Notes: generated by a model from the letters alone, not told the origin. A stretch of 64,000 nucleotides of DNA from DATBSL01 sp963729875 (GCA_963729875.1 CAVSPR010000004.1:620001-684000); one strand, 5' to 3'; counted from the first letter of the stretch, positions 51,616 through 60,103 are shown. Translations and numbers: made by a program.

Positions 51616-51691
<76 letters not shown>

Positions 51692-51717
51692 AGCGGGCGA
51701 ACACATATTCAAACACA

Positions 51718-51754
51718 ACGGCCGCGCTTCCGTCAAAGACGAGAGCGCGGCCGT
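51718..51754 (-). terminator. Intrinsic terminator of recA
   Basis: An 11-bp perfect stem (51718-51728 pairing with 51744-51754) with a 15-nt loop lies 17 bp after the recA stop. On the minus strand it is followed by a T-rich tail (TGTGTTTGAATATGTGT), fitting a rho-independent terminator. Confidence 0.75.
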
Positions 51755-51770
51755 CGAGCGAGGGCCCGGC

Positions 51771-52865
51771 CTAGGCCTTCTTCTTCTCCGGCATCGGGAC
51801 GACGGCGCCCTTCTCGCCCTTGCCGCCGGCGGCGGCCGCGGCCGGCGCCTCCACGACCGCTTCCAGGACGGGCAGACCCAGGCCCTGGCGCAGGCGGTTC
51901 TCGATCTCCTGCCGGATGTCCTTGTTGTCCTTCAGGAACTGCCGCGCGTTCTCGCGGCCCTGGCCCATGCGCTCGCCGTCGACGGCGTACCACGCGCCCG
52001 ACTTCTCGATGATCTTGTGGTCGACGGCGAGGTCGAGGAGGTCGCCCTCCTTGCTGATGCCCTCGCCGTAGAGGATGTCGAACTCGGCCTCCCGGAACGG
52101 CGGGGCCACCTTGTTCTTCACCACCTTCACCTTCGCGCGGCTGCCCACGACCGCCTCGCCCTCCTTCAGGGAGGCGATGCGGCGGATGTCGAGGCGGACC
52201 GAGGAGTAGAACTTGAGGGCGCGGCCGCCGGTCGTGGTCTCGGGGTTGCCGAACATCACGCCGATCTTCTCGCGCAGCTGGTTGATGAAGATGAGGCAGG
52301 TCTTGCTCTTCGAGACGATGGCGGTGAGCTTGCGCAGCGCCTGGCTCATGAGGCGGGCCTGCAGGCCCATCTGCGCGTCGCCCATCTCGCCCTCGAGCTC
52401 GGCGCGGGGGACGAGGGCGGCCACCGAGTCGATGACCAGCACGTCCACGGCGCCGGAGCGGATGAGGACCTCGGCGATCTCGAGCGCCTGCTCGCCGCTG
52501 TCGGGCTGCGAGACGAGGAGGTTGTCGATGTCCACGCCCAGCTTGCCGGCGTAGACGGCGTCGAGCGCGTGCTCGGCGTCCACGAAGGCGGCCATGCCGC
52601 CGCGGCGCTGCGCCTCGGCGATCACGTGGAGGGAGAGGGTGGTCTTGCCCGAGGCCTCCGGGCCGAAGATCTCGATGACGCGGCCGCGGGGAAGGCCACC
52701 CACGCCGAGCGCGGCGTCGAGGGAGAGGGATCCCGTGGGGATGGCGGGGACGTCGACCTTGTCGCGGCTCCCGAGCCGCATGATCGAGCCCTTGCCGAAC
52801 TGCTTGTCGATCTGCGCGAGAGCGGCCTCGATCGCCTTGGCCCGCTCCTGCTTGTCCTCAGCCAT
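51771..52865 (-). CDS. recA: Recombinase RecA
   Basis: A 364-aa RecA starting at the ATG at 52865 (AAGGAG upstream, MAEDKQERAKAIEAALAQID). The Walker A motif is GPEASGKTT and Walker B lies in DVLVIDSVAAL. The loop-1 signature PRAELEGEMGD, the loop-2 region FINQLREKIGVMFGNPETT and the C-terminal ALKFYSSVRLDIRR are all standard. RecA forms filaments on single-stranded DNA, catalyses strand exchange and triggers LexA cleavage. The extended Ala/Gly-rich acidic tail (AAAAAGGKGEKGAVVPMPEK) is normal. It has its own promoter, an overlapping palindromic operator candidate and its own terminator. Confidence 0.99.
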   Translation of the reverse strand: MAEDKQERAKAIEAALAQIDKQFGKGSIMRLGSRDKVDVPAIPTGSLSLDAALGVGGLPRGRVIEIFGPEASGKTTLSLHVIAEAQRRGGMAAFVDAEHALDAVYAGKLGVDIDNLLVSQPDSGEQALEIAEVLIRSGAVDVLVIDSVAALVPRAELEGEMGDAQMGLQARLMSQALRKLTAIVSKSKTCLIFINQLREKIGVMFGNPETTTGGRALKFYSSVRLDIRRIASLKEGEAVVGSRAKVKVVKNKVAPPFREAEFDILYGEGISKEGDLLDLAVDHKIIEKSGAWYAVDGERMGQGRENARQFLKDNKDIRQEIENRLRQGLGLPVLEAVVEAPAAAAAGGKGEKGAVVPMPEKKKA

Positions 52866-52984
52866 CGTCTCGTCTCCTTCATCCCCTCGGGAGAGCGGCG
52901 GGGACTTCCCGCCGTGTCGAGCGATCCTAGCCCGAAAACCGGCCCGGCGGGGTCCATACCGGGCGAAAAAGCGAAGAAAAGGCG

Positions 52985-53006
52985 ATTGTCCTCGGAACAG
53001 GACAAT
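52985..53006. promoter_or_regulatory. Palindromic operator candidate upstream of recA (SOS-box-like)
   Basis: ATTGTCCT and AGGACAAT form a perfect 8-bp inverted repeat separated by 6 bp (CGGAAC). The right half overlaps the -10 of the predicted recA promoter, the classic location for a repressor such as LexA. It does not match the E. coli (CTGT-N8-ACAG), Bacillus (GAAC-N4-GTTC) or alphaproteobacterial (GTTC-N7-GTTC) boxes. Confidence 0.6.
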
Positions 53007-53030
53007 GAGACGGTGAGGCCTCAGAGTCAA
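53002..53030 (-). promoter_or_regulatory. Promoter of recA
   Basis: On the minus strand TTGACT (53030-53025) and CATTGT (53007-53002) are 17 bp apart, about 140 bp upstream of the recA ATG. The -10 is weak, as is common for regulated SOS promoters. Confidence 0.5.
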
Positions 53031-53096
53031 GTTATTGTAGATGAATAGGTTAGGCGACAGAGCGCCTTCGGCACGTCGCTTGAAGATCCCCTCGCC

Positions 53097-55244
53097 GTGC
53101 TGAGCGTGGTCGTGCTCGCCGCTGCCGTGCAGCTGCCGGTGCCTTTCGTGCCTCAGGAGAAGGACACCTGCGGAGCCGCGGCCCTCGCGATGGTGATGCG
53201 GTACTGGGGAGCCGAGGCTTCCCACGACGTGATCGCGGCCGCGCTCGTCGACGCGGAGGTGCGGGGGATCCAGGGCTCACGTCTCGCCGACTTCGCCCTC
53301 GAGCACGGGATGACCGCGATCGCCTTCGCCGCCGATCGCGGCGCCCTGCGCGACCACCTGGCGAGGGGCCGCCCGCTGATCGTGGCGATCGACGCCGGGC
53401 GCGGGCGGCTGCACGACGTCGTCGCGGTGGGCCTCGACGAGGCGGGCGGGCAGGTCGTCGTCCACGACCCGGCCCGCGGCCCCGGTCGGCACCTCGCGCT
53501 GTCGAGCTTCGAGCGCCGGTGGGCGAAAAGCGGGCGCTGGGCCCTCCTCGTGCAGCCGCTCGCCGAGGGGAGGACCGACGGGGACAGGGACCAACTTACG
53601 GGAGTCACGGACGGAGGCAAGGACGGGGACACGCCTTCGTCAGGAGTGGGCAGGGTCACCGGAGCGAGCGACTGCCACCAGCCGCGGGACGGAGCGAGCG
53701 GAGGTGAACCCTGCCCGCCCGGTGGGGGCGTGTCCCCCTCAGCCACACCGGCAGCCGAGGGCTACGAGGCCCTGGTGGCGGGCGGCCTCGCGGCGGGGCG
53801 GGCGGGGGAGTACGCCGATGCCGTCGCCGCGCTCGACCGGGCGATCGCCCACGAGCCCGCGCGGCCCGAGGCCTGGACCGAGCGGGGCGGGGTGCGGTTT
53901 CTGGAGGGCCGCTACGAGGACGCCGTGGGCGACCTGCGCCTCTCGCTGGCGCTGCGGGACGACGCGTATGCCCGCGAGCTCCTGGCCTCGGCGCTGCACC
54001 TCGCCGGGCGCGAGCTCGAGGCCCTGGCCGAGTGGAACACCCTCGGGCAGCCGACCCTGCTGGCCGTCGAGGTGGGCGGCCTTCGCCAGACGAACGATCG
54101 CGTGGCCCGGCGGGAGATCGGTCTCGGGGAGGGCGACACGCTCACGGTGGCCGCCCTGCGCGCCGCGCGGCGGCGCCTGGAGGAGACCGGCGTCTTCGAG
54201 CGGGTCACGCTGCGCCCGCAGCCGCGAGGCGACGGGACGGCCGTGCTGGACGTGGCCCTCGCCGAGCGGCACGGCCTCGCGCGCGGGCCGGTGGACTTCG
54301 TGGTCACCACCGGGATCAACCTCGCCTGGAAGCGGCTGCGGCTGCGCTACAGCAACCTCGGAGGCAGCGGGGTCAGCCTCGGCGCCTCCTACCGGTGGCA
54401 GGAGAACCGGCCGGAGGCGGCGCTGCAGGTGCAGTGGCCGAGGCCCCTGTCACTGCCGGCCACGCTGCGTCTCGCCGGCTTCCGCGGCGAGCAGGCCTAC
54501 GACCTCGGGGGGGCCTTCGACATGCGCCGCCGCGGGGTCGACCTGGTCCTTCGCCACGTCCTGGGGGGTGGCAGCGTGACCGGCCTCGGCCTGCGGCTGC
54601 GCGACCGCGGCTTCTCCGTCGTGCGCGAGGACGCGCCGCCGGGCCTCCTGGCCGGAGTCGAGGCCAGCCTCGAGACGCGGCTCGTCGAGACGCGCCGCCA
54701 CCGCCTCGACGCGACGGGGCGGTTGTTCGCGGCGGGCCCCGCCCTCGGCTCGGACGTGGGCTACGCGCAGGCCGACGCCGAGCTGCGCTACGAGGGGCTG
54801 CTCTCGACGCCGGAAGGGCGCAGCGTCGAGCGCTCGGTGCTCGCCGTGCGCGCCCGTGGCGGGTGGGGGAGCGGTGGCCTCCCGGTCGACGAGATGTACG
54901 CGCCGGGCGTCAGCCCGGAGTCCGACCTGCCGTTGCGCGCGCACCCGCTCACCCGGGACGGCATCCTCGGGGCGAACCCCATCGGTCGCTCGGTCCTCCT
55001 CCTCAACGCAGAGTGGCGGCGCCGGCTGGTGCACCGCACCTCGTGGGACTTCGGGGTCGTCGCGTTCTCCGACACGGCATGGGTGGGGCGGCCCGCTCAA
55101 GGGAGCGCCACGCGCTGGCTGGAGGACGTCGGCATAGGTTTGCGCATCTCGCTCCTCGCGGGCCCGACCGTGCGGGTGGACCACGCGTGGGGCCTGCTCG
55201 ACGACCGCCGGACACTTTTCGTCGGGCTGAGCCAGGCATTTTGA
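53097..55244 (+). CDS. C39-like cysteine peptidase - TPR - POTRA - outer-membrane barrel fusion
   Basis: A 715-aa single chain. A short hydrophobic N-terminus leads into a C39-type peptidase-like domain (15-157): Cys25 (EKDTCGAAALAMV), His106 (RLHDVVAVG) and Asp124 (VVVHDPARG). This resembles the PA2778 family, which also carries TPRs. A low-complexity linker (158-222) is encoded by a palindromic DNA element. TPR-like repeats follow (222-315, YADAVAALDRAIAHEPARPE, GRYEDAVGDLRLSLALRDD). A POTRA-like domain (323-392) has ALRAARRRLEETGVFERVTL. The rest (395-715) is an Omp85/BamA-like barrel with alternating strands, ending in VGLSQAF with terminal Phe. Several GTGs exist; 53097 is the only start after the upstream in-frame stop at 53046, and it lacks a good Shine-Dalgarno. 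It may secrete and process a peptide substrate (inference). Confidence 0.8.
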   Translation: MLSVVVLAAAVQLPVPFVPQEKDTCGAAALAMVMRYWGAEASHDVIAAALVDAEVRGIQGSRLADFALEHGMTAIAFAADRGALRDHLARGRPLIVAIDAGRGRLHDVVAVGLDEAGGQVVVHDPARGPGRHLALSSFERRWAKSGRWALLVQPLAEGRTDGDRDQLTGVTDGGKDGDTPSSGVGRVTGASDCHQPRDGASGGEPCPPGGGVSPSATPAAEGYEALVAGGLAAGRAGEYADAVAALDRAIAHEPARPEAWTERGGVRFLEGRYEDAVGDLRLSLALRDDAYARELLASALHLAGRELEALAEWNTLGQPTLLAVEVGGLRQTNDRVARREIGLGEGDTLTVAALRAARRRLEETGVFERVTLRPQPRGDGTAVLDVALAERHGLARGPVDFVVTTGINLAWKRLRLRYSNLGGSGVSLGASYRWQENRPEAALQVQWPRPLSLPATLRLAGFRGEQAYDLGGAFDMRRRGVDLVLRHVLGGGSVTGLGLRLRDRGFSVVREDAPPGLLAGVEASLETRLVETRRHRLDATGRLFAAGPALGSDVGYAQADAELRYEGLLSTPEGRSVERSVLAVRARGGWGSGGLPVDEMYAPGVSPESDLPLRAHPLTRDGILGANPIGRSVLLLNAEWRRRLVHRTSWDFGVVAFSDTAWVGRPAQGSATRWLEDVGIGLRISLLAGPTVRVDHAWGLLDDRRTLFVGLSQAF
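53625..53737. repeat. 113-bp palindromic (REP/MITE-like) element inside the coding linker
   Basis: GGGGACACGCC (53625-53635) and GGCGTGTCCCC (53727-53737) are perfect 11-bp inverted repeats. Inside them GGGCAGGGT-CACC (53648-53660) pairs with GGTG-A-ACCCTGCCC (53703-53716). A 10-bp direct repeat GGAGCGAGCG occurs at 53661 and 53691. The element keeps the reading frame open and encodes the linker between peptidase and TPR domains. No second copy was noticed in this window. Confidence 0.65.
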
Positions 55245-55388
55245 GCCAAGTCAGGCAGAAAGCGGCTGCGCAAGAAATGCGGCGACGGATCCAATCATCC
55301 GACTTAGGCAGAACTCACTATTCGAGAACACCTTACAACTGGCACAAACCGGCAATCCAGTCCGCCGGATGGGTCAGCGAAAAAAGGG

Positions 55389-55417
55389 TTGGACGGCTTG
55401 GCACGCCCTGCTAGAAT
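55389..55417 (+). promoter_or_regulatory. Sigma-70 promoter of the basic-tail protein gene
   Basis: TTGGAC (55389-55394) and TAGAAT (55412-55417) with a 17-bp spacer, 32 bp before the ATG at 55449. Confidence 0.6.
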
Positions 55418-55448
55418 TCCGTCTCATAGGGGGCGCCAAAGTGGATCA

Positions 55449-56147
55449 ATGGCTGCCCACATTCGCCGGGGCCACAATCCAAGCAAGGGGAAGCAGTTGA
55501 AGGCTGCAGCGTCACACCGGAAGGTCAAAGGCCGCGCGCGTCCGGCCAAGCGTCGGCCGGTCGTCAAGTCGAAGAGCCGCGTGAAAGCCAGGGCGACCCG
55601 GAGCAAGACCCCCGTCACCCGGGCGCGGGCCTCGACGCCGGCGCGCTCGACCCACACAAGCACGGCGGTGGTCATCCCCGTGAGGCGGGCCCCGATCCCG
55701 TCGCCGCTGCCGACGAGGCACGTCGCTCCCGTCCGCGTCGCGTTGACGGTGCCGGCTCGCTCGATGCCGCCCGCGCGCGACCAGCGAAGGCCGCTGTCGG
55801 TCGCCCCGCCCAAGCCGGCCGTGGTTCTCCCCGAGTTCGCCGAGGCGGGCGTCCTGCTCGCCATCACGTACTCGATCCGCGAGGGTCGCCGGGGCGAGTT
55901 CTTCGACCTGATGCGCGAGCTCAAGCCGCTGCTCCACACGATCGGCGGCGGCGACGTGGCGATCTACGAGGACCGCAGCCGGCCGAACTACCTCATGGAG
56001 GTTTTCCGCTTCAAGGACGAGGTGGAGTTCACCGCGTTCGACGACAAGTTCCACAAGGACCGGAAGATCGCCGCCATCTACACGCTGCTGGACGACATCG
56101 TCGAGTCCGAGAAGAGCGACTTCAAGATCTTCGAGCGACGGCTGTAG
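55449..56147 (+). CDS. Histone H1-like basic tail fused to dimeric alpha/beta-barrel domain
   Basis: A 232-aa protein from the ATG at 55449, preceded by a strong promoter but a poor Shine-Dalgarno. Residues 1-125 are Lys/Arg/Ala/Pro-rich (for example KGRARPAKRRPVVKSKSRVK), like histone H1 or Hc1 tails that bind DNA or RNA without fixed structure. Residues ~130-232 look like an ABM-type dimeric alpha/beta barrel (VLLAITYSIREGRRGEFFDL, LMEVFRFKDEVEFTAFDD). Relatives of the second half are monooxygenases or ligand-binding dimers, but no active-site residue can be named. It could be a nucleoid-associated protein with a dimerisation module (inference). Confidence 0.7.
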   Translation: MAAHIRRGHNPSKGKQLKAAASHRKVKGRARPAKRRPVVKSKSRVKARATRSKTPVTRARASTPARSTHTSTAVVIPVRRAPIPSPLPTRHVAPVRVALTVPARSMPPARDQRRPLSVAPPKPAVVLPEFAEAGVLLAITYSIREGRRGEFFDLMRELKPLLHTIGGGDVAIYEDRSRPNYLMEVFRFKDEVEFTAFDDKFHKDRKIAAIYTLLDDIVESEKSDFKIFERRL

Positions 56148-56241
56148 GCGATCTCCCTTCGCGCGTCGAGTGGCGCGCCCCGTGCCACTTTCGGCCGTTC
56201 GGGCGTACACTCACGCTGGCGTGACAGCTTGGAGGCTGCCC

Positions 56242-56478
56242 ATGGCTCGAGGTTTCGAGAGCAAGGCCGTCGCGGACCAGCAGGAGGCCGCCCAGGGCGC
56301 CACGCCCCAGCGCGACGAGTCCCTCCCCGACCCCGCCCTGCTCGCGAAGAAGCGGCGCCTCGAGCTGTCCCGGGCCGACGTGCAGCGCAGGCTCCTCACC
56401 GCACAGGCCGAGGGCCACCGGCAGATGCTCGAGAGGGCGCTGCGCGCCCTCGACGACGAGATCGCTTCTCTCCGCTGA
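56242..56478 (+). CDS. Small helical hypothetical protein
   Basis: A 78-aa protein; the ATG at 56242 follows GGAGG. It has no membrane segment or signal. The C-terminal half (KRRLELSRADVQRRLLTAQA, then EGHRQMLERALRALDDEIAS) is predicted to be a long amphipathic helix able to form a coiled coil. It ends 10 bp before the M1 peptidase gene. I know no function. Confidence 0.6.
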   Translation: MARGFESKAVADQQEAAQGATPQRDESLPDPALLAKKRRLELSRADVQRRLLTAQAEGHRQMLERALRALDDEIASLR

Positions 56479-56488
56479 GAGGTCCCCG

Positions 56489-58651
56489 ATGCGCCGACTC
56501 CCGGGCCGCCCCGGCCCTGCATTGGCGGTGTGTGCGCTTGCGAGCCTGCTGCTCCCGCGCGTCTCGGGCGCCGACGCCCTCCCCGCCCGCGCCGAGCTCT
56601 TCGCGGGCTACGACATCCGCGTGCGCCTCGACCCCGAGGCGAAGACGCTCGACGGCCAGGAGCGCATCGTCTGGCGCAACCCCTCGCCGGAGCCCGTCGC
56701 CGAGCTGTGGTTCCACCTGTACCTGAACGCCTTCAAGAACTCGAGGAGCACGTTCTTCGTCGAGTCCGGAGGGCAGCTGCGCGGCGACCGGATGCCGGAG
56801 GACGGGTGGGGGTGGACCGACGTCGTGTCGATTCGCCGGTCGGACGGTGTCGAGCTGCGCGGCGGCGCCACGTTCGAGCACCCCGACGACGACAATGCCG
56901 ACGACCGCACGGCGTGGCGGGTGCCGCTGCCCGAGCCGGTGCCGCCCGGCGGTGAGATCGCGCTCGACGTCTCCTTCAAGGCGAAGCTGCCGCGGGTCTT
57001 CGCCCGCACCGGCTTCTTCCGCGACTACTTCCTCGTGGGCCAGTGGTTCCCCAAGCTCGGCGTCTACGAGCCGGCCGGCACGCACGGGCGCGCGAGCGGC
57101 GGCTGGAACTGCCACCAGTTCCACGCGAACTCCGAGTTCTACGCCAACTTCGGCCGCTACCGGGTCGAGATCACGCTGCCAAAGCGCTTCGTGGTGGGCG
57201 CCACCGGCCGCCGCACCGAGCGGCGGGAGAACCCGGATGGCACGTCCACCCACGTGTTCGAGCAGGCGGACGTGATCGACTTCGCCTGGACCGCCTCCCC
57301 GCGCTTCCTGGAGGTCAAGTCCACCTTCTCGGCCGAGAGGGACGTGACCCCGCAGGAGTACGCGGAGGCGGCGAAGCTCGTCGGCCGCAGCCTCGACGAG
57401 GTGCGGCTGTCGGACGTCGACGTCACGATCCTCCTCCAGCCGGAGCACGCGGCGCAGGCCGAGCGCCACGTGAAGGCGGCGAAGGCGGCGATCCGGTGGT
57501 TCGGCCTGTGGTACGGGCGGTACCCGTACCCGACCCTCACGGTCGTGGACCCCGCCTTCGGGGCCGGGGGCTCGGGCGGGATGGAGTACCCGACCTTCAT
57601 CACCGCCGGGACGTCGGTGCTCTTCAACCGCTGGCCGCTCGACCGGGTCCTCGCCCCGGAGGGCGTCACCGTCCACGAGTTCGGCCACCAGTACTGGCAG
57701 AGCATGGTGGCGAGCAACGAGTTCGAGGAGTCGTGGCTCGACGAGGGGTTCAACAGCTACTCGACGGGGAAGGTGATGGACCGCGTCTACGGACCCTGGG
57801 TGGTCGAGGCGCTCGGGCTGCGGCTGGGAAGCCTCGAGTCCTCGCGCGCCCAGAACTCCGTCGACCGGATGTTCGACCGGATCCGGAGCCGCTCGTGGGC
57901 CTTCTCCTCGTCGAACAACTACGGCTTCAACTCGTACTCGCGCACCGAGCTGACCCTGCTGACCCTCGAGTCGCTCCTCGGTCCCGAGACGATGGCCCGC
58001 GCGATGCGGACCTACCACGAGCGCTGGCGCTACCGGCACCCGACGAGCGACGACTTCTACGCGGTCGTCTCGGAGGTGGCCGGGCGGGACTACCGCTCCT
58101 TCTTCGAGCAGACGGTCGAGCGGCCGGGCATCCTCGACGACGAGGTGGCGTCGGTGCGGAGCGAGCGAGTGCCGGAGCCGCGCGGCGTCTTCGGCGAGGG
58201 CGGCGAGAAGAAGACCGTCAGCGTGAAGGACGCGCGCAAGAAGGAGAGCGAGGCCGACAAGGCCGGGGGCCGTCCCTGGCGCTCCACCGTCCTCGTGCGC
58301 CGGCGGGGGGAGGTCGGGCTGCCGACCTCGCTGAAGCTCGAGTTCGAGGGCGGCACGACGCAGACGATCACGCTCCTGGAACGCGACACCCCCGGCGGGA
58401 CGGTGGAGGCGCCGCCCCTCCTCGAGGGCGGCGCGGGCGGCGGCGCGTGGGTCGGGCGCTGGAAGCGCCTCGAGCTCACCGGAGACAGGCGCCTCGTCGC
58501 CGCCACCGTCGACCCGGAGGACCGCCTGGTCATCGACGTCAACCGGCTCAACAACTCGAGGCGCGTCGAGCCGGACGGGCGGGCCGCTGCGCACTGGGGC
58601 GTGCGCTGGGTCTTCTGGCTGCAGCAGCTTCTCGCCACGGTGGGGCTCTAG
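56489..58651 (+). CDS. M1-family (gluzincin) metallopeptidase, exported
   Basis: A 720-aa protein with a signal peptide (PALAVCALASLLLPRVSGA), an N-terminal beta-sandwich (YDIRVRLDPEAKTLDGQERI) and a catalytic domain with zinc site HEFGH (H396, E397, H400) and the third ligand E419 (HEXXH-X18-E, SWLDEGFNSY). The substrate N-terminus-binding motif is GGSGGMEYP (GXMEN variant with Tyr in place of Asn). A charged linker (VKDARKKESEADKAGGRP) precedes a C-terminal domain. It probably trims peptides in the periplasm. The next gene, a membrane protein, starts 2 bp after the stop, so they are likely an operon. Confidence 0.92.
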   Translation: MRRLPGRPGPALAVCALASLLLPRVSGADALPARAELFAGYDIRVRLDPEAKTLDGQERIVWRNPSPEPVAELWFHLYLNAFKNSRSTFFVESGGQLRGDRMPEDGWGWTDVVSIRRSDGVELRGGATFEHPDDDNADDRTAWRVPLPEPVPPGGEIALDVSFKAKLPRVFARTGFFRDYFLVGQWFPKLGVYEPAGTHGRASGGWNCHQFHANSEFYANFGRYRVEITLPKRFVVGATGRRTERRENPDGTSTHVFEQADVIDFAWTASPRFLEVKSTFSAERDVTPQEYAEAAKLVGRSLDEVRLSDVDVTILLQPEHAAQAERHVKAAKAAIRWFGLWYGRYPYPTLTVVDPAFGAGGSGGMEYPTFITAGTSVLFNRWPLDRVLAPEGVTVHEFGHQYWQSMVASNEFEESWLDEGFNSYSTGKVMDRVYGPWVVEALGLRLGSLESSRAQNSVDRMFDRIRSRSWAFSSSNNYGFNSYSRTELTLLTLESLLGPETMARAMRTYHERWRYRHPTSDDFYAVVSEVAGRDYRSFFEQTVERPGILDDEVASVRSERVPEPRGVFGEGGEKKTVSVKDARKKESEADKAGGRPWRSTVLVRRRGEVGLPTSLKLEFEGGTTQTITLLERDTPGGTVEAPPLLEGGAGGGAWVGRWKRLELTGDRRLVAATVDPEDRLVIDVNRLNNSRRVEPDGRAAAHWGVRWVFWLQQLLATVGL

Positions 58652-58653
58652 CC

Positions 58654-59604
58654 ATGATCGCCACGGTCACCCGTGAAGGGTTCGCGGCCGCCCGCCGCAA
58701 CTCCCGCCTCGCCGCCACCCTGTGGCTGCTCAACCTCGCACTCGCCCTCGCGGCCGGCGTGCCGGGCTGGCTCGCTCTCTCCTCGGTGATCGGCCCCCTC
58801 CCCGAGGCCGACGCCCTGCGTGAGCGCTTCAGCGTCGGCGTCCTCGTCGATCTCGTCGAGATGCGGCCGGGCCTCATCGGCGGCCTCGCCCTCGCGGCGA
58901 TGGGCGTCGCCTTCCTCGGCCTCCTCGTGGGGGCGGCGGCCACGGGCGGCGCGCTGGAGGTGCTGACCAGCCGGGACGACCGGGCCTTCGCCCACCGATT
59001 CGGGCGGGGCGCCGGCCGCTTCTTCGTCCGCTTCCTCCGCGCCGGCCTCGCGGCCGTCGTGGTCGCCGGGCTCGGCGCCGCCCTCACGGCGGGGCCGCTC
59101 GTCGCCCTCAGCGGGCGCCTGCGCCGGGAGTCGGGCTCGGAGCTGGCCGCGAACGGTGTCTTCTTCGGGGCGCTCTTCGTCGGCGGGCTCGTGGTCCTGC
59201 TGTGCCTGCTCGCCCTCGACGCGGCCCGGGTCCGAGTCGTGCGCGAGGACGGCCGCCGCGTGCTGCCCCTGCTGCGCTCGGGGTTCGCCGTCGTTCTCGG
59301 CCACCCCCTGAAGTGGCTGGGCACCTGGGGGGTGAACGCGGCGGTGCTGCTCCTCGCGCTGGCCCTCTACCTCGCCTTCCGCAACGCCGTGCCGGCGAGC
59401 ACCGGTCCCCTCGTCGCGCTCCTCTTCGTGGTGCAGCAGGCCTTCGTCCTCGTCCGCTCGTGGCTGCGCGTGGCGCTGCTGGGAAGCGAGAGGGCCCTCG
59501 TCGAGAGGCTTCGGCCGCTGCCAGCCGCCGCGCCGCCGCCTCAGCCCGTCGTCGAGCCCGAGACCGTCGTCGAGCCTGGTCCCGCGCCCGAGTTCTCGGT
59601 CTGA
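58654..59604 (+). CDS. Polytopic membrane protein
   Basis: A 316-aa protein with about six hydrophobic helices (WLLNLALALAAGVPGWLAL, IGGLALAAMGVAFLGLLVGAA, FLRAGLAAVVVAGLGAALTA, GVFFGALFVGGLVVLLCLLA, WGVNAAVLLLALALYLAF, GPLVALLFVVQQAFVLV). Helix-flanking loops are Arg-rich, and a Pro/Glu-rich tail follows (PPQPVVEPETVVEPGPAPE). No family is recognised. Its 3' end overlaps the convergent DciA-like gene by 64 bp. Confidence 0.7.
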   Translation: MIATVTREGFAAARRNSRLAATLWLLNLALALAAGVPGWLALSSVIGPLPEADALRERFSVGVLVDLVEMRPGLIGGLALAAMGVAFLGLLVGAAATGGALEVLTSRDDRAFAHRFGRGAGRFFVRFLRAGLAAVVVAGLGAALTAGPLVALSGRLRRESGSELAANGVFFGALFVGGLVVLLCLLALDAARVRVVREDGRRVLPLLRSGFAVVLGHPLKWLGTWGVNAAVLLLALALYLAFRNAVPASTGPLVALLFVVQQAFVLVRSWLRVALLGSERALVERLRPLPAAAPPPQPVVEPETVVEPGPAPEFSV

Positions 59605-60041
59605 GGCCCGGCGAAGCGCGCGAGGTAGCGGGCTGCCGCCGCCTCGAACCGGGCACGGATCTCCGCGTCCGGGATCGAGCGGGCCGCCTCCGCCAGCGCG
59701 GGGGGCACGCGAGGGGGCGGCCCGGGTGGCGCCGGGGGAACCGGCTCGGGCCCCGGGGCAACCGGGCCCACGACGAAGCCCAGCGCGTAGGGCGCGGTTC
59801 CGCCCGCCACCCGTCGCAGTCGCGACAGGATGTCGGCCCGGATGCGCTGGAGGTTCTTCTGCCAGCCCGCGTCGGGGACTTTGATCCGCAGGAGGCCGCG
59901 GTCGAGGGCCACGACCTCGGTGCGGCGGGCCAGCTCCGGCCCCACCGCGGCCGGCCACGCCGCCCTCAGCAGCGCCAAAGCGTGCTCGGGGCGCGTGCCG
60001 AAGAGCCGGGCAGCGAAGTCGGGGTCGCGGGGGGTGTCCAT
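59541..60041 (-). CDS. DUF721 / DciA-like protein
   Basis: A 166-aa protein whose N-terminal ~85 residues match the DUF721 family: AAWPAAVGPELARRTEVVAL, GLLRIKVPDAGWQKNLQRIR. DciA of this family recruits or loads the replicative helicase DnaB in most bacteria that lack DnaC. The rest is Pro/Ala-rich with a short helical segment (DAEIRARFEAAAARYLARFA). The last 64 bp overlap the end of the convergent membrane-protein gene. Confidence 0.78.
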   Translation of the reverse strand: MDTPRDPDFAARLFGTRPEHALALLRAAWPAAVGPELARRTEVVALDRGLLRIKVPDAGWQKNLQRIRADILSRLRRVAGGTAPYALGFVVGPVAPGPEPVPPAPPGPPPRVPPALAEAARSIPDAEIRARFEAAAARYLARFAGPQTENSGAGPGSTTVSGSTTG

Positions 60042-60103
60042 GGCGCGTCCTGCTCCTACGTTATACTCGCCCTTCGGCCCGCGCGTCCCACGGCCTCCAC
60101 GAC

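Noticed and set aside
55397..55413. Sigma-54 promoter (TTGGCACG ... TGCT)
   Set aside because: The GG-to-GC spacing is 8 instead of 10 bp. A well-spaced sigma-70 promoter covers the same bases.
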